A stretch of DNA of 64,000 nucleotides from an uncultured Eubacteriales bacterium (GCA_900542425.1 UQNQ01000001.1:133675-197674), one strand, 5' to 3'; counted from the stretch's first letter, positions 25,748 through 35,116 are shown. Numbers and translations: made by a program. Notes: generated from the sequence alone by a model not told the origin.

Positions 25748-26581
25748 ATGAAAAAAATACTGTCCATTGTGCTTGCACTTGCGCTTACCCTCGGCTGTCT
25801 GATGATGGCGGGCTGCGGAAGCAAGGATACGATTATTGTTCAGACCAACGCGTATTTCGCTCCGTTCGAATATTATGACGGCACGGAAATCGTCGGCGTC
25901 GATGTGGATATCATGAATCTGGTCGGCGAGAAGCTCGGCAAAAAGGTTGAATTTCAAAATGTGACTTTCTCTGTGATTATTGACAATGTTTCAGAGGGCA
26001 AAATCTGTGACGTCGGCGCGGCAGGCATCACGGTTACGGACTCGCGCAAGGAAAAGGTCGATTTTTCCAATACATATTTTACTTCCGTACAGTACGTGAT
26101 TTATAAAGCCGGTACCATGACGCCCGACGGCAAGGACGGCGATGTCGATTATATCCTCTGGGATAATCTTGCCGGCAAAAAGATCGGGGTTCAGAAGGAT
26201 ACGACCGGTGATATTTATGTAGATGGCGAGATCAACGGTGGTGATGGCTTTGACGGTGTTCTGCTTGATACGGGTGCTACGCTGTCTCGCTTTGACAATG
26301 CACAGGTCGCAGCGGACGCCATCAATGCCAATCAGATTGATGTTGTCGTAGTCGATAAACTCCCTGCTTCCTATATTGTTGAGAAAAACAGCGAATTCGA
26401 GTGTGCGGCACTTTATTATGCCGGAGCAGACGGCGAGGCACCGAGCCCCACAGAGGAGTCTTACGCTATCTGTGTGACCAAGGGCAATGATGAGCTCCTG
26501 AATGCCATCAATGAAGTCCTTGCAGAGCTTGGCTCAGAAGGAGTCGAAAACCTCATTAAAAAGCATATGGGATTTGAATAA
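25748..26581 (+). CDS. Amino-acid ABC transporter substrate-binding lipoprotein
   Basis: A 277-residue secreted lipoprotein. The signal peptide MKKILSIVLALALTLGCLMM ends at lipobox MAGC, with the cysteine to be diacylated by Lgt. The mature part is a family 3 solute-binding protein: TNAYFAPFEYYDGTEIVGVD, VDIMNLVGEKLGKKVEFQNV, AGITVTDSRKEKVDFSNTYF and KIGVQKDTTGDI. These patterns occur in binders of polar amino acids. The arginine, glutamine or cystine preference is not settled. A permease and an ATPase follow in the same operon. Confidence 0.93.
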   Translation: MKKILSIVLALALTLGCLMMAGCGSKDTIIVQTNAYFAPFEYYDGTEIVGVDVDIMNLVGEKLGKKVEFQNVTFSVIIDNVSEGKICDVGAAGITVTDSRKEKVDFSNTYFTSVQYVIYKAGTMTPDGKDGDVDYILWDNLAGKKIGVQKDTTGDIYVDGEINGGDGFDGVLLDTGATLSRFDNAQVAADAINANQIDVVVVDKLPASYIVEKNSEFECAALYYAGADGEAPSPTEESYAICVTKGNDELLNAINEVLAELGSEGVENLIKKHMGFE

Positions 26582-26668
26582 GATAGTTTGCAAAAATAAG
26601 GGAAATAGGAACTGCATATCGATGCAGTTCCTATTGATGTTGGGGCATATAAAAAGGATTGAAACAGA

Positions 26669-27364
26669 ATGAAATTTTTTAGTGATTTTGCGCAGTGCTT
26701 TACCAATGAAAAGTACTTGTCCGCATTTCTTGAGGGATTGAAGCTGACGTTTTTAATCTCTGTCGGAGCCGCGATTGTGGGCCTTTTCCTTGGAACGGTC
26801 GTTGCGCTGGTGAAGCTTTCCAAGGGAAAAAGTATTTGGATGAAAGTCCCCCGTGCGCTTTGCGATATCTATATTACCGTTATCAGAGGAACACCGATGG
26901 CGGTTCAGCTTTTTACTATGGCGTTTGTAATCTTCGCAATTCGCGGATTTCCGCAGGTTGTGACAGCGATCCTTGCATTCGGAATCAATTCCGGCGCTTA
27001 CGTGGCGGAGAACATACGTGCCGGTATTTTGTCTGTTGATATCGGACAGTCCGAAGCAGGACGGGCTTTGGGGCTTCCGCAGGGCATTACGATGCGGAAA
27101 ATCATCATTCCGCAAGCCATTAAAAATGTGATCCCGGCCATCGGAAACGAACTCATTGCATTAATCAAGGAAACCTCGATTGTCAGCATGGTTGGAATGT
27201 TTGATCTGACGGCTGCGGCACAGAATATCGGAAGCGGCCATAATCTCTCGAGCTATATTGCCCCGATGACGGTGGCGGCACTTTTCTATCTCGCAATTGT
27301 ATATGCGCTTACATTTGCGGTGAAAAAAATCGAAAGGAGGCTGCGTTCCGGTGATAAGCGTTAA
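26669..27364 (+). CDS. Amino-acid ABC transporter permease
   Basis: A 231-residue HisM/GlnP-type permease with about five membrane helices. [19 protein letters not shown] opens it. [20 protein letters not shown] and [20 protein letters not shown] follow, then the EAA loop [20 protein letters not shown] with [21 protein letters not shown] single permease gene implies a homodimer. Its 3' end overlaps the ATPase gene by 14 bp. The 87-bp gap after the binding protein holds only a small imperfect repeat of ATAGGAACTGCAT. Confidence 0.92.
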   Translation: MKFFSDFAQCFTNEKYLSAFLEGLKLTFLISVGAAIVGLFLGTVVALVKLSKGKSIWMKVPRALCDIYITVIRGTPMAVQLFTMAFVIFAIRGFPQVVTAILAFGINSGAYVAENIRAGILSVDIGQSEAGRALGLPQGITMRKIIIPQAIKNVIPAIGNELIALIKETSIVSMVGMFDLTAAAQNIGSGHNLSSYIAPMTVAALFYLAIVYALTFAVKKIERRLRSGDKR

Positions 27365-28274
27365 CAATATTTATAAAAATTTCGGAGAGGTATCCGTTCT
27401 TCGGGGTGTTTCCTGTGAAATTGACAAGGGAGAACGTGTCGTTATCATCGGACCCTCCGGCAGCGGGAAATCGACACTTCTTCGCTGTATGAACTTGCTG
27501 GAAACGCCGACTTATGGTGAGGTATGGCTTGACGGGAAACTGATAACGGAACCGGATCCGTATCTGCATTTTGATGTGATCCGCGCGTCCAAAACCTACG
27601 AGGAGCTTTTTGCTGCGGCAAAAAAAGAAACTCCTTTGCTTTCGGATGCGGAGATCGACGGAGAAGTGATCCGTAAAATCAAAGCAGAAGACCTGTTAAA
27701 AAAGCATGAGGGAAAGTCTTATGCGGCTCTTTTGAAGAAAATATATACCGATAATTATATCGATATCAACAGGGCTCGGTGTAAAATGGGAATGGTATTC
27801 CAGCATTTCAATTTGTTCGGCAATCTGACCGTGATGCAGAATCTGACGCTTGCGCCGGTACAGCTGAAGCTTCAAAGCAAGGAACAGGCCGAGGAAAAAG
27901 CGACGGAACTTTTGAATCGGATTGGGCTCTATGATAAGCGTGATGAATATCCGAGCAAGCTCTCGGGCGGACAAAAACAAAGGATTGCCATTATCCGTGC
28001 GCTTGCGATGAATCCTGAGGTGATGCTGTTTGACGAGCCGACATCGGCACTGGATCCGGAAATGGTGGGAGAAGTGCTTGATCTTATCCGCCAGCTTGCC
28101 GGAGAGGGAATGACGATGGTGATTGTTACCCATGAAATGGGCTTTGCCCGCGAGGTCGGTACACGAATGCTGTTTGTCGATGAGGGCAAGATCAAAGAAG
28201 AAGCGCCGCCGTCGGAATTTTTCCGTGATCCGAAGGATACCAGACTAAGGGAATTCCTATCGAAAGTGCTGTAA
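27351..28274 (+). CDS. Amino-acid ABC transporter ATPase with internal insertion
   Basis: A 307-residue GlnQ-type ATPase. Walker A is GPSGSGKST (34-42), the Q-loop is [13 protein letters not shown] (Gln151), the signature is LSGGQKQR, and Walker B is [14 protein letters not shown]. The H-loop follows in [12 protein letters not shown]. Between strand [10 protein letters not shown] and the Q-loop is an extra charged, helical segment of about 65-70 residues (about 66-140), absent in the usual 240-250-residue family. GTG 27351 is the start, ten bases after AAAGGAGG and inside the permease gene. Confidence 0.92.
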   Translation: MISVNNIYKNFGEVSVLRGVSCEIDKGERVVIIGPSGSGKSTLLRCMNLLETPTYGEVWLDGKLITEPDPYLHFDVIRASKTYEELFAAAKKETPLLSDAEIDGEVIRKIKAEDLLKKHEGKSYAALLKKIYTDNYIDINRARCKMGMVFQHFNLFGNLTVMQNLTLAPVQLKLQSKEQAEEKATELLNRIGLYDKRDEYPSKLSGGQKQRIAIIRALAMNPEVMLFDEPTSALDPEMVGEVLDLIRQLAGEGMTMVIVTHEMGFAREVGTRMLFVDEGKIKEEAPPSEFFRDPKDTRLREFLSKVL

Positions 28275-28390
28275 CTGCTTTTCTGTGACAAAAAAGGTCG
28301 GAAAAAAGACAAAAACACCAAAGGGAAAAGATTGACAGGAAGAAAAAAGGATGCTATAATAAAAAATAACAAGGAATTGCTTTTGGCAAT

Positions 28391-28477
28391 TCAGGGCGTT
28401 TTGCGCGCACGAAAGGGCGCGGAAAACGCCCCCTCACGGGGTACCCCCTCACGGGGTACCTCGTTTTTTGTTTTTTC
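28391..28477 (+). terminator. Composite hairpin/terminator with a 15-bp tandem duplication
   Basis: A GGGCGTTTT/AAAACGCCC hairpin is followed by two exact copies of CCCCTCACGGGGTAC (28430-28444 and 28445-28459). GGTACCCC (28440-28447) pairs GGGGTACC (28453-28460) and runs into TCGTTTTTTGTTTTTTC, a good terminator. The first repeat copy can form a competing CCCC/GGGG stem. It ends the ABC operon or acts as a leader attenuator for the pilin genes. Confidence 0.65.
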
Positions 28478-28535
28478 AAGAAATGGGATTCCGCCGTGAA
28501 AAGAATTTTACATATATACATTTAGGAGGAAAACC

Positions 28536-30176
28536 ATGAGAAAAAACAAAAAAGGCTTCACGCTTGTTGAGCTTGTCATCGTCATTGCGGTGATTGCCAT
28601 CCTTGCCGGCGTGATGATCGCGGTATTTTCAAATGTTGTAAATGACGCGAAAGAATCCGCCGAACTGCAAGAGATGAAGCAGGCAGAGCTTCAGCAAAAG
28701 ATGGAGGACATCACGGCGAAGCTTGAAAATGCGGATTGGCTCAGCTGGGAAGACATTGAAGTGGCAATTGCAGAAGGCTTGGATGGGGTTGAGGCGGGAG
28801 CTTCGACAGAAGAAATTACCGCTGCTATTGATAACGCCATCAAAGAGTACGCAGACAGTCTCGGCTCCGGCAATACCGGTGTAACTGAAGAACAAATCAA
28901 GTACATCATTGAAAACTCCCTGTCAGGACAGCTTACTTCTGCTCAGGTAGAAGCGATTGTGAAGAGATATCAGTCTGACCCGACTGTTTCTCTGAGTGCA
29001 AGCCAGATTGCTCAGATTAAAGAAGCGGCAAGTGCTAATTCCTTGACAGTAGCACAGATCCAACAGGTTGTAGAAGCAGTAGGAAATGACACCTATGCGG
29101 ATGTTAAAGCTGCGATTGACGCAATCGTTCCGAATGGCGGTATCAGCTCTTTGACCTCGGATGAGGTAAGTTCTATCGTCAATACCGCGATGGCACAGTA
29201 TGTCCGTAACGGTGTCGCAGGAGACTATAAATGGTATACAAATGAAGTGGAACAGAAAATCACTTCCGGTCAGGCTGTAACGCTGAAACTCGGCGGCACA
29301 GCGGCAGGAGATGAGGTTGCTATCGATAAAGACGGCTTCAAAGCGATTGCCGGACTTTCCGCGGAAGGTGTAAGCTTCAAGAATGTTACCATTGAACTGG
29401 AAGGAGATCTTACACTTGACGGTGTTTGGACACCGATCGGTACGGAAGTTCCGTTTGAAGGAACGATTATAGGCACCGGAGACACACCTTCCAATATTTC
29501 CGTTGCGATTGACAATTCCTTTAATTCTGCGAAAAAAGGCTATGCCATTGAAGTGGACCCGGTAAAGGGTAATGCGGATAAATACGGCGTTGGCTTTGTT
29601 GCTTCTCTTGGAGAGGGCGCTGTTCTCGAGAATTTGAACATTACCGTTAATTTTGATATTGCCGATACCGGTGCGGACGGTGTTCTGGTTGGCGGCGCGG
29701 TCGGTTATCTCTATGGCGGTACGGTAAGAAATGTAACGGTCAACGGTACGATTAAGAATTATTACCGTGCTGGCGGTATTGTCGGCGGCGGCTTCGGCAC
29801 AGTAGAAAACTGTATAAACAATGCTACGGTGGCTTCTACGGGAACATCAGATGCAAAAACCGGTTATTACAGAGTTGGCGGTATTATCGGTTATGCCCGT
29901 GTTTTGGGAACCAGTGAGGTAAACACCGAAACGTTAACAATTACGAACTGCCAGAGTAAAGGTGCACTTTTATCAACGAACCCTACGGGATGTGGCGCTT
30001 ATATCGGCGACTGGAACGCAGGAGCCAGCGCTTCCGGCAGTGTAATTCTTGATATTGCCGGCAACACAGATACGCACGACTTACCGGATATTTCCACAAA
30101 ATCAGCGGCAGTTATTGCGGAAAAAGATGCTACTTATGTGGGCTATAATACAGTAACAGGCGGCGTGGAAGAATGA
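28536..30176 (+). CDS. Type IV pilin-like protein, large
   Basis: A 546-residue prepilin-type protein. The class III signal KKG/FTLVELVIVIAVIAILAG has the cleavage glycine at position 7 and Glu at +5 of the mature chain. About 200 residues of alpha-helical, coiled-coil-like repeats follow (EEQIKYIIENSLSGQLTSAQ, SLSASQIAQIKEAAS). The C-terminal half is beta-rich with GLUG-like repeats (VGGAVGYLYGGTVRNVTVNG, AGGIVGGGFGTVENCIN, VGGIIGYARV), as in adhesive surface proteins. It is followed with ATGA overlap by a second pilin gene. No pilus ATPase, peptidase or platform gene is present nearby. Confidence 0.85.
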   Translation: MRKNKKGFTLVELVIVIAVIAILAGVMIAVFSNVVNDAKESAELQEMKQAELQQKMEDITAKLENADWLSWEDIEVAIAEGLDGVEAGASTEEITAAIDNAIKEYADSLGSGNTGVTEEQIKYIIENSLSGQLTSAQVEAIVKRYQSDPTVSLSASQIAQIKEAASANSLTVAQIQQVVEAVGNDTYADVKAAIDAIVPNGGISSLTSDEVSSIVNTAMAQYVRNGVAGDYKWYTNEVEQKITSGQAVTLKLGGTAAGDEVAIDKDGFKAIAGLSAEGVSFKNVTIELEGDLTLDGVWTPIGTEVPFEGTIIGTGDTPSNISVAIDNSFNSAKKGYAIEVDPVKGNADKYGVGFVASLGEGAVLENLNITVNFDIADTGADGVLVGGAVGYLYGGTVRNVTVNGTIKNYYRAGGIVGGGFGTVENCINNATVASTGTSDAKTGYYRVGGIIGYARVLGTSEVNTETLTITNCQSKGALLSTNPTGCGAYIGDWNAGASASGSVILDIAGNTDTHDLPDISTKSAAVIAEKDATYVGYNTVTGGVEE

Positions 30177-30802
30177 AAAAGTCAAATAAAAAAGGCTTTA
30201 CTCTTGTTGAACTTGTCATCGTTATTGCGGTGATTGCCATCCTCGCCGGCGTCATGATCGCGACCTTTTCCAATGTCGTCGGAGATGCCAATGCTTCTGC
30301 GGATTTGCAGGAGATCAAGGCGGCACTGGACGCGGAATATTATGATTTTATCACAAAAAATGGCACACCGGCAACTATCGAAATCAATGAGAATAGCGAA
30401 TTTATTGCTTTTTCCTCTTTGACTTTCGGAAGCGTTCCAACTCCTGCCAGCAGTAGTACTACCAGTTCCAACGATGATGGCTCTGAAACAAAAACAACAA
30501 TCACGTTTGCTACTGCTCGGGAATCGGAGAAAGAATCTTATTACGGAAACGGGGATCTTTTAAAAAAGACAACTACTGTTGAAACAAAACCTTCGGGAGA
30601 AGCAAGTTTTGTTCCGTCTGGGGAGAGTACAGTCTACTATGATTATGCGGCAACCATTACGGGCAAAAAGGGAACAGAGTTCCGTATCATTTTGATTGTC
30701 AATCAGATGGTATTGGAAAATATCAACAATACGCTTGATGATGATAAAAAACTTGATGATACATATCTCGGTTCTTTTTACCTCGAACAGGTAAACGATT
30801 GA
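30173..30802 (+). CDS. Type IV pilin-like protein, small
   Basis: A 209-residue prepilin-type protein with N-terminus KKG/FTLVELVIVIAVIAILAG nearly identical to its upstream neighbour (the shared block runs on as GVMIAxFSNVVxDAxxSA). The rest is different: a serine/threonine-rich stretch (PTPASSSTTSSNDDGSETKT) and a short beta-rich domain. Its ATG overlaps the upstream stop, so the two are made together and may sit in one filament. The assembly machinery must be elsewhere in the genome. Confidence 0.85.
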   Translation: MKKSNKKGFTLVELVIVIAVIAILAGVMIATFSNVVGDANASADLQEIKAALDAEYYDFITKNGTPATIEINENSEFIAFSSLTFGSVPTPASSSTTSSNDDGSETKTTITFATARESEKESYYGNGDLLKKTTTVETKPSGEASFVPSGESTVYYDYAATITGKKGTEFRIILIVNQMVLENINNTLDDDKKLDDTYLGSFYLEQVND

Positions 30803-30810
30803 TTCCGTTA

Positions 30811-30846
30811 AAAACAGTATGGGCGGAAACGCCGCCCTCTGTTTTT
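30811..30846 (+). terminator. Terminator of the pilin operon
   Basis: AAAACAG pairs with CTGTTTT around GGGCGG/CCGCCC (30821-30826 and 30832-30837), followed by TTTTT. Confidence 0.85.
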
Positions 30847-30895
30847 ATATACTGCGTGAATAGGTTCATGCTTATCACGCACTCCTAAAGAAGAG

Positions 30896-30932
30896 CGGCA
30901 GGGCGCGTTGCGGAGCGCCCTGCCGTTTTTAT
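30896..30932 (+). terminator. Terminator hairpin, copy 2 of a dispersed repeat
   Basis: CGGCAGGGCGC / GCGCCCTGCCG (30896-30906 and 30915-30925) with loop GTTGCGGA and TTTTTATT after it. Compared with 7169, the stem differs by one compensatory pair and the GTTGCG loop core is kept. The region 30847-30895 between the two terminators contains no gene. Confidence 0.85.
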
Positions 30933-31007
30933 TCCTGTTTTTCTGGTAAAAAACGGATGATTTCCCTAAAATTTTTTTGAAAATTCGAAATTTGCCGAAA
31001 ATAAATA

Positions 31008-31036
31008 TGTACAAATGGAATATCTTGTGGTATAAT
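31008..31036 (+). promoter_or_regulatory. Promoter of the lipoprotein gene
   Basis: TGTACA (31008-31013), 17 bp, TATAAT (31031-31036). The -10 is perfect and the -35 has four of six consensus bases. The gene starts 57 bp downstream after GAGGGTGG. Confidence 0.75.
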
Positions 31037-31092
31037 ATCTAAAATAGGCGATATATAAAAAATTTTTTATACATTAAAAAGAGGGTGGATGA

Positions 31093-31650
31093 ATGAAAAA
31101 ACTGCTTTCTTTCATTCTGTTGCTTTCTATGGCCTTGCTGTTTGTTTGCTGTTCGGGGGGGACATCACCTGCGGAAGCATTCCTTTTGGCGGCACGTAAA
31201 ATGGAATTCGATACGATGGAAAATCTCATGGCATCGGAAACGGTTTCTTTGGCGCAGGAAATGAAGGAATCATATGATGCCTTGACTTCTGAAGAACAAA
31301 CGGTACTTTCCTCGCTGTATTCGCATTTGCAGTATACAATGGAAGAGGAATCGGAACCGAAAGACGGCGTCAAAACGGTTTCCGTGCATCTGACAATGCC
31401 GGATATTTCCAAAATAATCGAAAACGCCGAGGCTGAGATTCTGGTGTCCGGAAATTCCGCGGATGAAATCATAAAGCAAATGCTGGATAGCGGCGTGATA
31501 GCCGAAAGTTGCATGACAGAGCGGACAATTCACATTGAACTGAAACAGGAAAATGACAAGTGGCTTCTTCCATATTCTGAGACAGCGAATCCGGAGCTTG
31601 TGCAAATGTTGGCACTAAACGACATCCTGCGGTTCTTTGCGTTAAATTAA
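31093..31650 (+). CDS. Hypothetical lipoprotein
   Basis: A 185-residue protein with a lipoprotein signal peptide (MKKLLSFILLLSMALLFVCC) and likely lipidation at the cysteine of LLFVC. The mature part begins SGGTSPAEAFLLAARKMEFD and has the alternation of helix and sheet seen in small extracytoplasmic NTF2-like or DUF4878/DUF5105-type domains (MENLMASE, VKTVSVHLTMPDISKIIENA, IHIELKQENDKWLL). No catalytic motif is visible and function is unknown. It has its own promoter. Confidence 0.75.
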   Translation: MKKLLSFILLLSMALLFVCCSGGTSPAEAFLLAARKMEFDTMENLMASETVSLAQEMKESYDALTSEEQTVLSSLYSHLQYTMEEESEPKDGVKTVSVHLTMPDISKIIENAEAEILVSGNSADEIIKQMLDSGVIAESCMTERTIHIELKQENDKWLLPYSETANPELVQMLALNDILRFFALN

Positions 31651-31709
31651 AAATTTTGAACAGAAAAAACGATATCCGGTATCTATCAAAGCCGGATCGC
31701 TTGGAAAGA

Positions 31710-32495
31710 ATGATGAATCCGATAGAAAAAAGAAGCACAGGACATGCCTTATCTGAGCCGGAAAGCTTGATTGTTGTCGGCAGAAATCCTGTTTTAGAAC
31801 TGATAAAAAGCGGCAGAAACATTGAGAAATTATATGTTCAGCGCGGAGACCGGGAAGGCTCCATTGTTAAAATTTTCGCGCTGGCAAAGGAACGTTCCAT
31901 TGTGATCTCCGAGACGGATAAAAAACGGCTGGACGAGCTTGCCTGCGGAAATGCTCATCAGGGAGTTGCCGCCGTTGTTTCCGCTCTTTCTTATGTATCC
32001 GTTGCGGATATTGTCGACGCGGCGCGTGAAAAAGGGGAAAAGCCTCTTATTGTTGTCTGCGACGGGGTGGAGGATCCTCATAATCTTGGAGCCATTCTCC
32101 GCAGTGCGGACGGCGCCGGCGCGCACGGCGTGATTTTATCGAAGCGCCGCTGTCCCGTAATCGGGCCGACGGTGTTTAAGGCTTCTGCCGGAGCCGCCGC
32201 TTATGTGCCGATTGCAAAAGTTTCAAACATTGCGTCCGCGATTGATGAACTTAAAAAAATGGGCGTTTGGATTTACGCTGCGAAGGCAGGCGGAGAAAAT
32301 TATTCCCGTGTTGATTTTAACGGAGCCTGCGCGATTGTGTTCGGAAGCGAAGGAGACGGTATTTCCCGTCTTGTTGAGGAGAAATGTGATTTTACCGTAT
32401 CCATTCCCATGTATGGCAGGGTGAGTTCTCTGAATGTATCGGCTGCTGCTGCCATTCTTTTATTTGATGCGGCAGAAAAGCAAAGAAAAGGTTAA
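31710..32495 (+). CDS. rlmB: 23S rRNA (guanosine-2'-O)-methyltransferase, RlmB/TrmH family
   Basis: About 261 residues, a SpoU/TrmH (SPOUT) methyltransferase. The N-terminal substrate-binding domain has IVVGRNPVLELIKSGRNIEK and HQGVAAVVSAL. The three SPOUT motifs are DPHNLGAILRSADGAGAHGV, IVFGSEGDGISRLVEEKCD and IPMYGRVSSLNVSAAAAILL, which together form the SAM-binding trefoil knot. It is expected to modify G2251 of 23S rRNA in the P-loop. The start is uncertain: ATG 31710 or 31713 follows GGAAAG. A longer frame back to a TTG at 31656 lacks a ribosome binding site. Confidence 0.9.
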   Translation: MMNPIEKRSTGHALSEPESLIVVGRNPVLELIKSGRNIEKLYVQRGDREGSIVKIFALAKERSIVISETDKKRLDELACGNAHQGVAAVVSALSYVSVADIVDAAREKGEKPLIVVCDGVEDPHNLGAILRSADGAGAHGVILSKRRCPVIGPTVFKASAGAAAYVPIAKVSNIASAIDELKKMGVWIYAAKAGGENYSRVDFNGACAIVFGSEGDGISRLVEEKCDFTVSIPMYGRVSSLNVSAAAAILLFDAAEKQRKG

Positions 32496-32532
32496 ATACA
32501 ATATATAGATTGATTTTTGGGAGGAATTTCTC

Positions 32533-35088
32533 ATGGAGAAGAACGATAAGACCGGAAAAACGTCTTATGATGAGCTTGAAAACTCCGCTCAGGGGCTTTT
32601 GCGCCGACTGAATAACCGGTATGACGTTACCCGTGTGGAAGCGGAGAAAAGCGCGATGAAGAACCTCGACGGCATAGAAGAAACGGATGCAAACGATCCG
32701 GATGTTGTGGCATATACCGTTACCACGGAAACGCTGGCGGCAAAACCGAAGAAAAAGAAAAAACGCGGCAGACCGGAAGATACGGGAGAAATCAGCGAAG
32801 AAGAACTTCAAAGTTTGTTTGACAAGTACTTGGGAGGGGAAAGCGCTTCTTCCGAAGAGAGCGGCTATGACAGTATTCATCAAAAGATTCTTGATGCCGA
32901 ACAACGCTCCGGGGTGGATTCCACTCCGAAAACCGATGTTGAAAAAAACATTGATGAGGCAGAAAAATACATAGACGCGATCACGACAGGTGATTTTCCG
33001 GCAAAAAAGGATGAGCCGGCTGCCAATGAGACAAGTGACATTTTATCGGCGGATACAGGGGATTATCCATTCGCAGAAGACGAGCCTGAGGACATTTTGG
33101 CATATGAACCGAAAGTTTCGGAAGAAACCGCTGAATCGGAAAAGCAAGAAAAAGCTGAGGAAAGCGCTGAAACTTCCGAAACGGAAATTCCTTCCGATAC
33201 GGCAATGATGAAAGCGTTTGGCTTAAATCCGCAGAAGGAAGCATCCAAAGATGTCGGAAGTCTTTTTGATGAATTTTCGCTTGCGGGAACCGGAGATTTC
33301 CAATCGACAGAGGAGATTACGGCGAGAGAGCTTGAGGGAGAAGAAGCCGAACCGGTTTCCTCTTTTGAGAATGCTTCCGGAGAATTTGAATATCAAAGTC
33401 CGGAGCAGAACAAGACGATTTTTCAGATTTTTAAGACCAAATACACGTTCGCAAAAATCAGAATGGCGGTTGCCGGAGCGCTTGCGGTGTTGCTTCTGTT
33501 TTTGGAAAATATTCCATCCATTGCGGAAGCACTTGGCGGAAAAGAAAATTTTGTGGCGATTGACTGGCTGCTTTCTTTTGCTTGTGCGGCACTTGTGTTT
33601 GACCGGATGATTGCCGCGGTAAAATCCATTGCCAAATTGGAATTTGATGTCGATACCATCACGCTTGTCGCTTTTGTCCTTTCTGTTTTGACAACGCTTG
33701 TAACCGTATTTACGGCTCCGACATATGAGATTCCCAAAATGTATAATTTTGCGTTTGCCGTATGTGTTCTGCTTAGTACGGTATGTCTCTTTATCTCCTT
33801 GCGCCGCGACGTATATTCTTTTAAGATTGTTTCCTCCGGAAAAGTGAAAAAAGTAATTGCCCGTGCGGATGCTGAAAGCAATCTCAGGACACCGGAAGAA
33901 ATCGAATTTTCGGAATATCTTGCCGGAAGCTCTCAGGCAGCGTCCATTAAAAAGGCGGATTTTATTTCAGATTTCTTTGCCCGTCGGAGTGAAAATCCAA
34001 AATCCAAATCGATTCTTAAAATATTTGTGCCAGTTTGCTTTGGAATCTCGGTTATTTTCTTTTTCCTTGCCAAATTCGGAATGGATCTTTCCGTATCCCA
34101 AAGCTTCGGTGCCGCGTATGCTACTTTCCTTATGAGCGTACCGTTTACCGCGTTTCTTTCCTTTTCCTATCCGATTTACCTTGCTTCGCGCAGAGCATAT
34201 ACCTACCATTCCGCTATTGTAGGCGACAGAACGCCGGAGGAGTATGAGAATACCGGCGTCATTGCGTTCCGTGATGAGGATGCTTTCCCAGCGGGAAAGA
34301 TTAAAATCAGAGGAATTAAAATTTATGCGGACCGAAACATTGAAAATGTAGTATATTACGCATCCAGTGTGTTTTCTCGTCTCGGAGGACCGCTTTCCAC
34401 GGTGTTCCGTCAGGCAACACTGAATTCCGTCATTTCTGAGGATGTAGAAATCCGCGAAATTGCAAATGAAGGAATTTCCGCTATGGTGGACGGGAAAAAT
34501 ATTGTAATCGGACGTCCGGCCTATATGGAGAACCAATGCTTTGAAATCATACCGGAGACGGGCGATGAAGAATGCGAGGGACGTTCAAACAGGAGAATTC
34601 TTTATCTTGCCTGTGAACAGATTGTGATTGCTAAGTTTTATATTCAATATCATACGACATCTGATTTTGTTTATATTATGCGGCATCTTTCGGATGCGGG
34701 CATTTGTACATCCATTCGGACAGCTGATCCTTGCATTGACGACGGAATTTTGTATGACAATAAAATGGATCCTGACAAATATCCTGTGAGAATTATCAAA
34801 GGAATGCTGCCGGAGACAAAGGAGGAGATTTTTTCTGCAGAAAAGGGAGGCGTTGTGTCCATTGGCTCTGCCAAAGATATTGTTCGTACACTGCTTTTGT
34901 GCGATAAAATCGGAAATGTAGGGAAAACCAATCTTGTTTTAAAGCTAGTAGCTTCTGTCCTTGGAATTTCTGTGATGGCACTGGTTTTGTTTACGGGCGC
35001 GTCTACCGGAATGCTTTCTCTGTATCCGGCGCTTTATCAGCTTTTCTGGCTTTTGCCGCTGACATTTGTTTCTAAGATTTATATTTAA
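32533..35088 (+). CDS. Degenerate P-type-ATPase-like membrane protein (pseudoenzyme)
   Basis: An 851-residue protein. Residues 1-290 are acidic and disordered, with a KKKKKRGR patch at 72-80. Membrane helices lie near 310-330, 340-365, 375-395, 405-425, 495-515, 525-550 and 803-850. The order matches a P1B-type ATPase: a helix SVPFTAFLSFSYP sits where CPC helices occur, and FRDEDAFPAG (579-588) stands where FDKTGTLTxG should be. GISAMVDGKNIVIG (647-660) is like the nucleotide domain, LPETKEEIF resembles LPxDK, and VVSIGSAKDI resembles AIGSGTD. The phosphorylated aspartate is Arg580 and the GDGxND hinge is deleted. Transport activity is therefore unlikely; a regulatory role is inferred. Confidence 0.7.
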   Translation: MEKNDKTGKTSYDELENSAQGLLRRLNNRYDVTRVEAEKSAMKNLDGIEETDANDPDVVAYTVTTETLAAKPKKKKKRGRPEDTGEISEEELQSLFDKYLGGESASSEESGYDSIHQKILDAEQRSGVDSTPKTDVEKNIDEAEKYIDAITTGDFPAKKDEPAANETSDILSADTGDYPFAEDEPEDILAYEPKVSEETAESEKQEKAEESAETSETEIPSDTAMMKAFGLNPQKEASKDVGSLFDEFSLAGTGDFQSTEEITARELEGEEAEPVSSFENASGEFEYQSPEQNKTIFQIFKTKYTFAKIRMAVAGALAVLLLFLENIPSIAEALGGKENFVAIDWLLSFACAALVFDRMIAAVKSIAKLEFDVDTITLVAFVLSVLTTLVTVFTAPTYEIPKMYNFAFAVCVLLSTVCLFISLRRDVYSFKIVSSGKVKKVIARADAESNLRTPEEIEFSEYLAGSSQAASIKKADFISDFFARRSENPKSKSILKIFVPVCFGISVIFFFLAKFGMDLSVSQSFGAAYATFLMSVPFTAFLSFSYPIYLASRRAYTYHSAIVGDRTPEEYENTGVIAFRDEDAFPAGKIKIRGIKIYADRNIENVVYYASSVFSRLGGPLSTVFRQATLNSVISEDVEIREIANEGISAMVDGKNIVIGRPAYMENQCFEIIPETGDEECEGRSNRRILYLACEQIVIAKFYIQYHTTSDFVYIMRHLSDAGICTSIRTADPCIDDGILYDNKMDPDKYPVRIIKGMLPETKEEIFSAEKGGVVSIGSAKDIVRTLLLCDKIGNVGKTNLVLKLVASVLGISVMALVLFTGASTGMLSLYPALYQLFWLLPLTFVSKIYI

Positions 35089-35116
35089 ATTTTTTCAGTA
35101 TCATGTGATTGTTACA

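Noticed and set aside
27736..27746. Match of 11 bases to the reverse complement of the ncRNA 5' extension
   Set aside because: It lies inside the ABC ATPase coding sequence, is AT-rich and stops after 11 bases; chance is the simplest explanation.
28430..28459. Two identical 15-bp units as a possible CRISPR array
   Set aside because: The units are directly adjacent with no spacer and form part of a terminator hairpin. No CRISPR repeat-spacer pattern was seen anywhere in the window.
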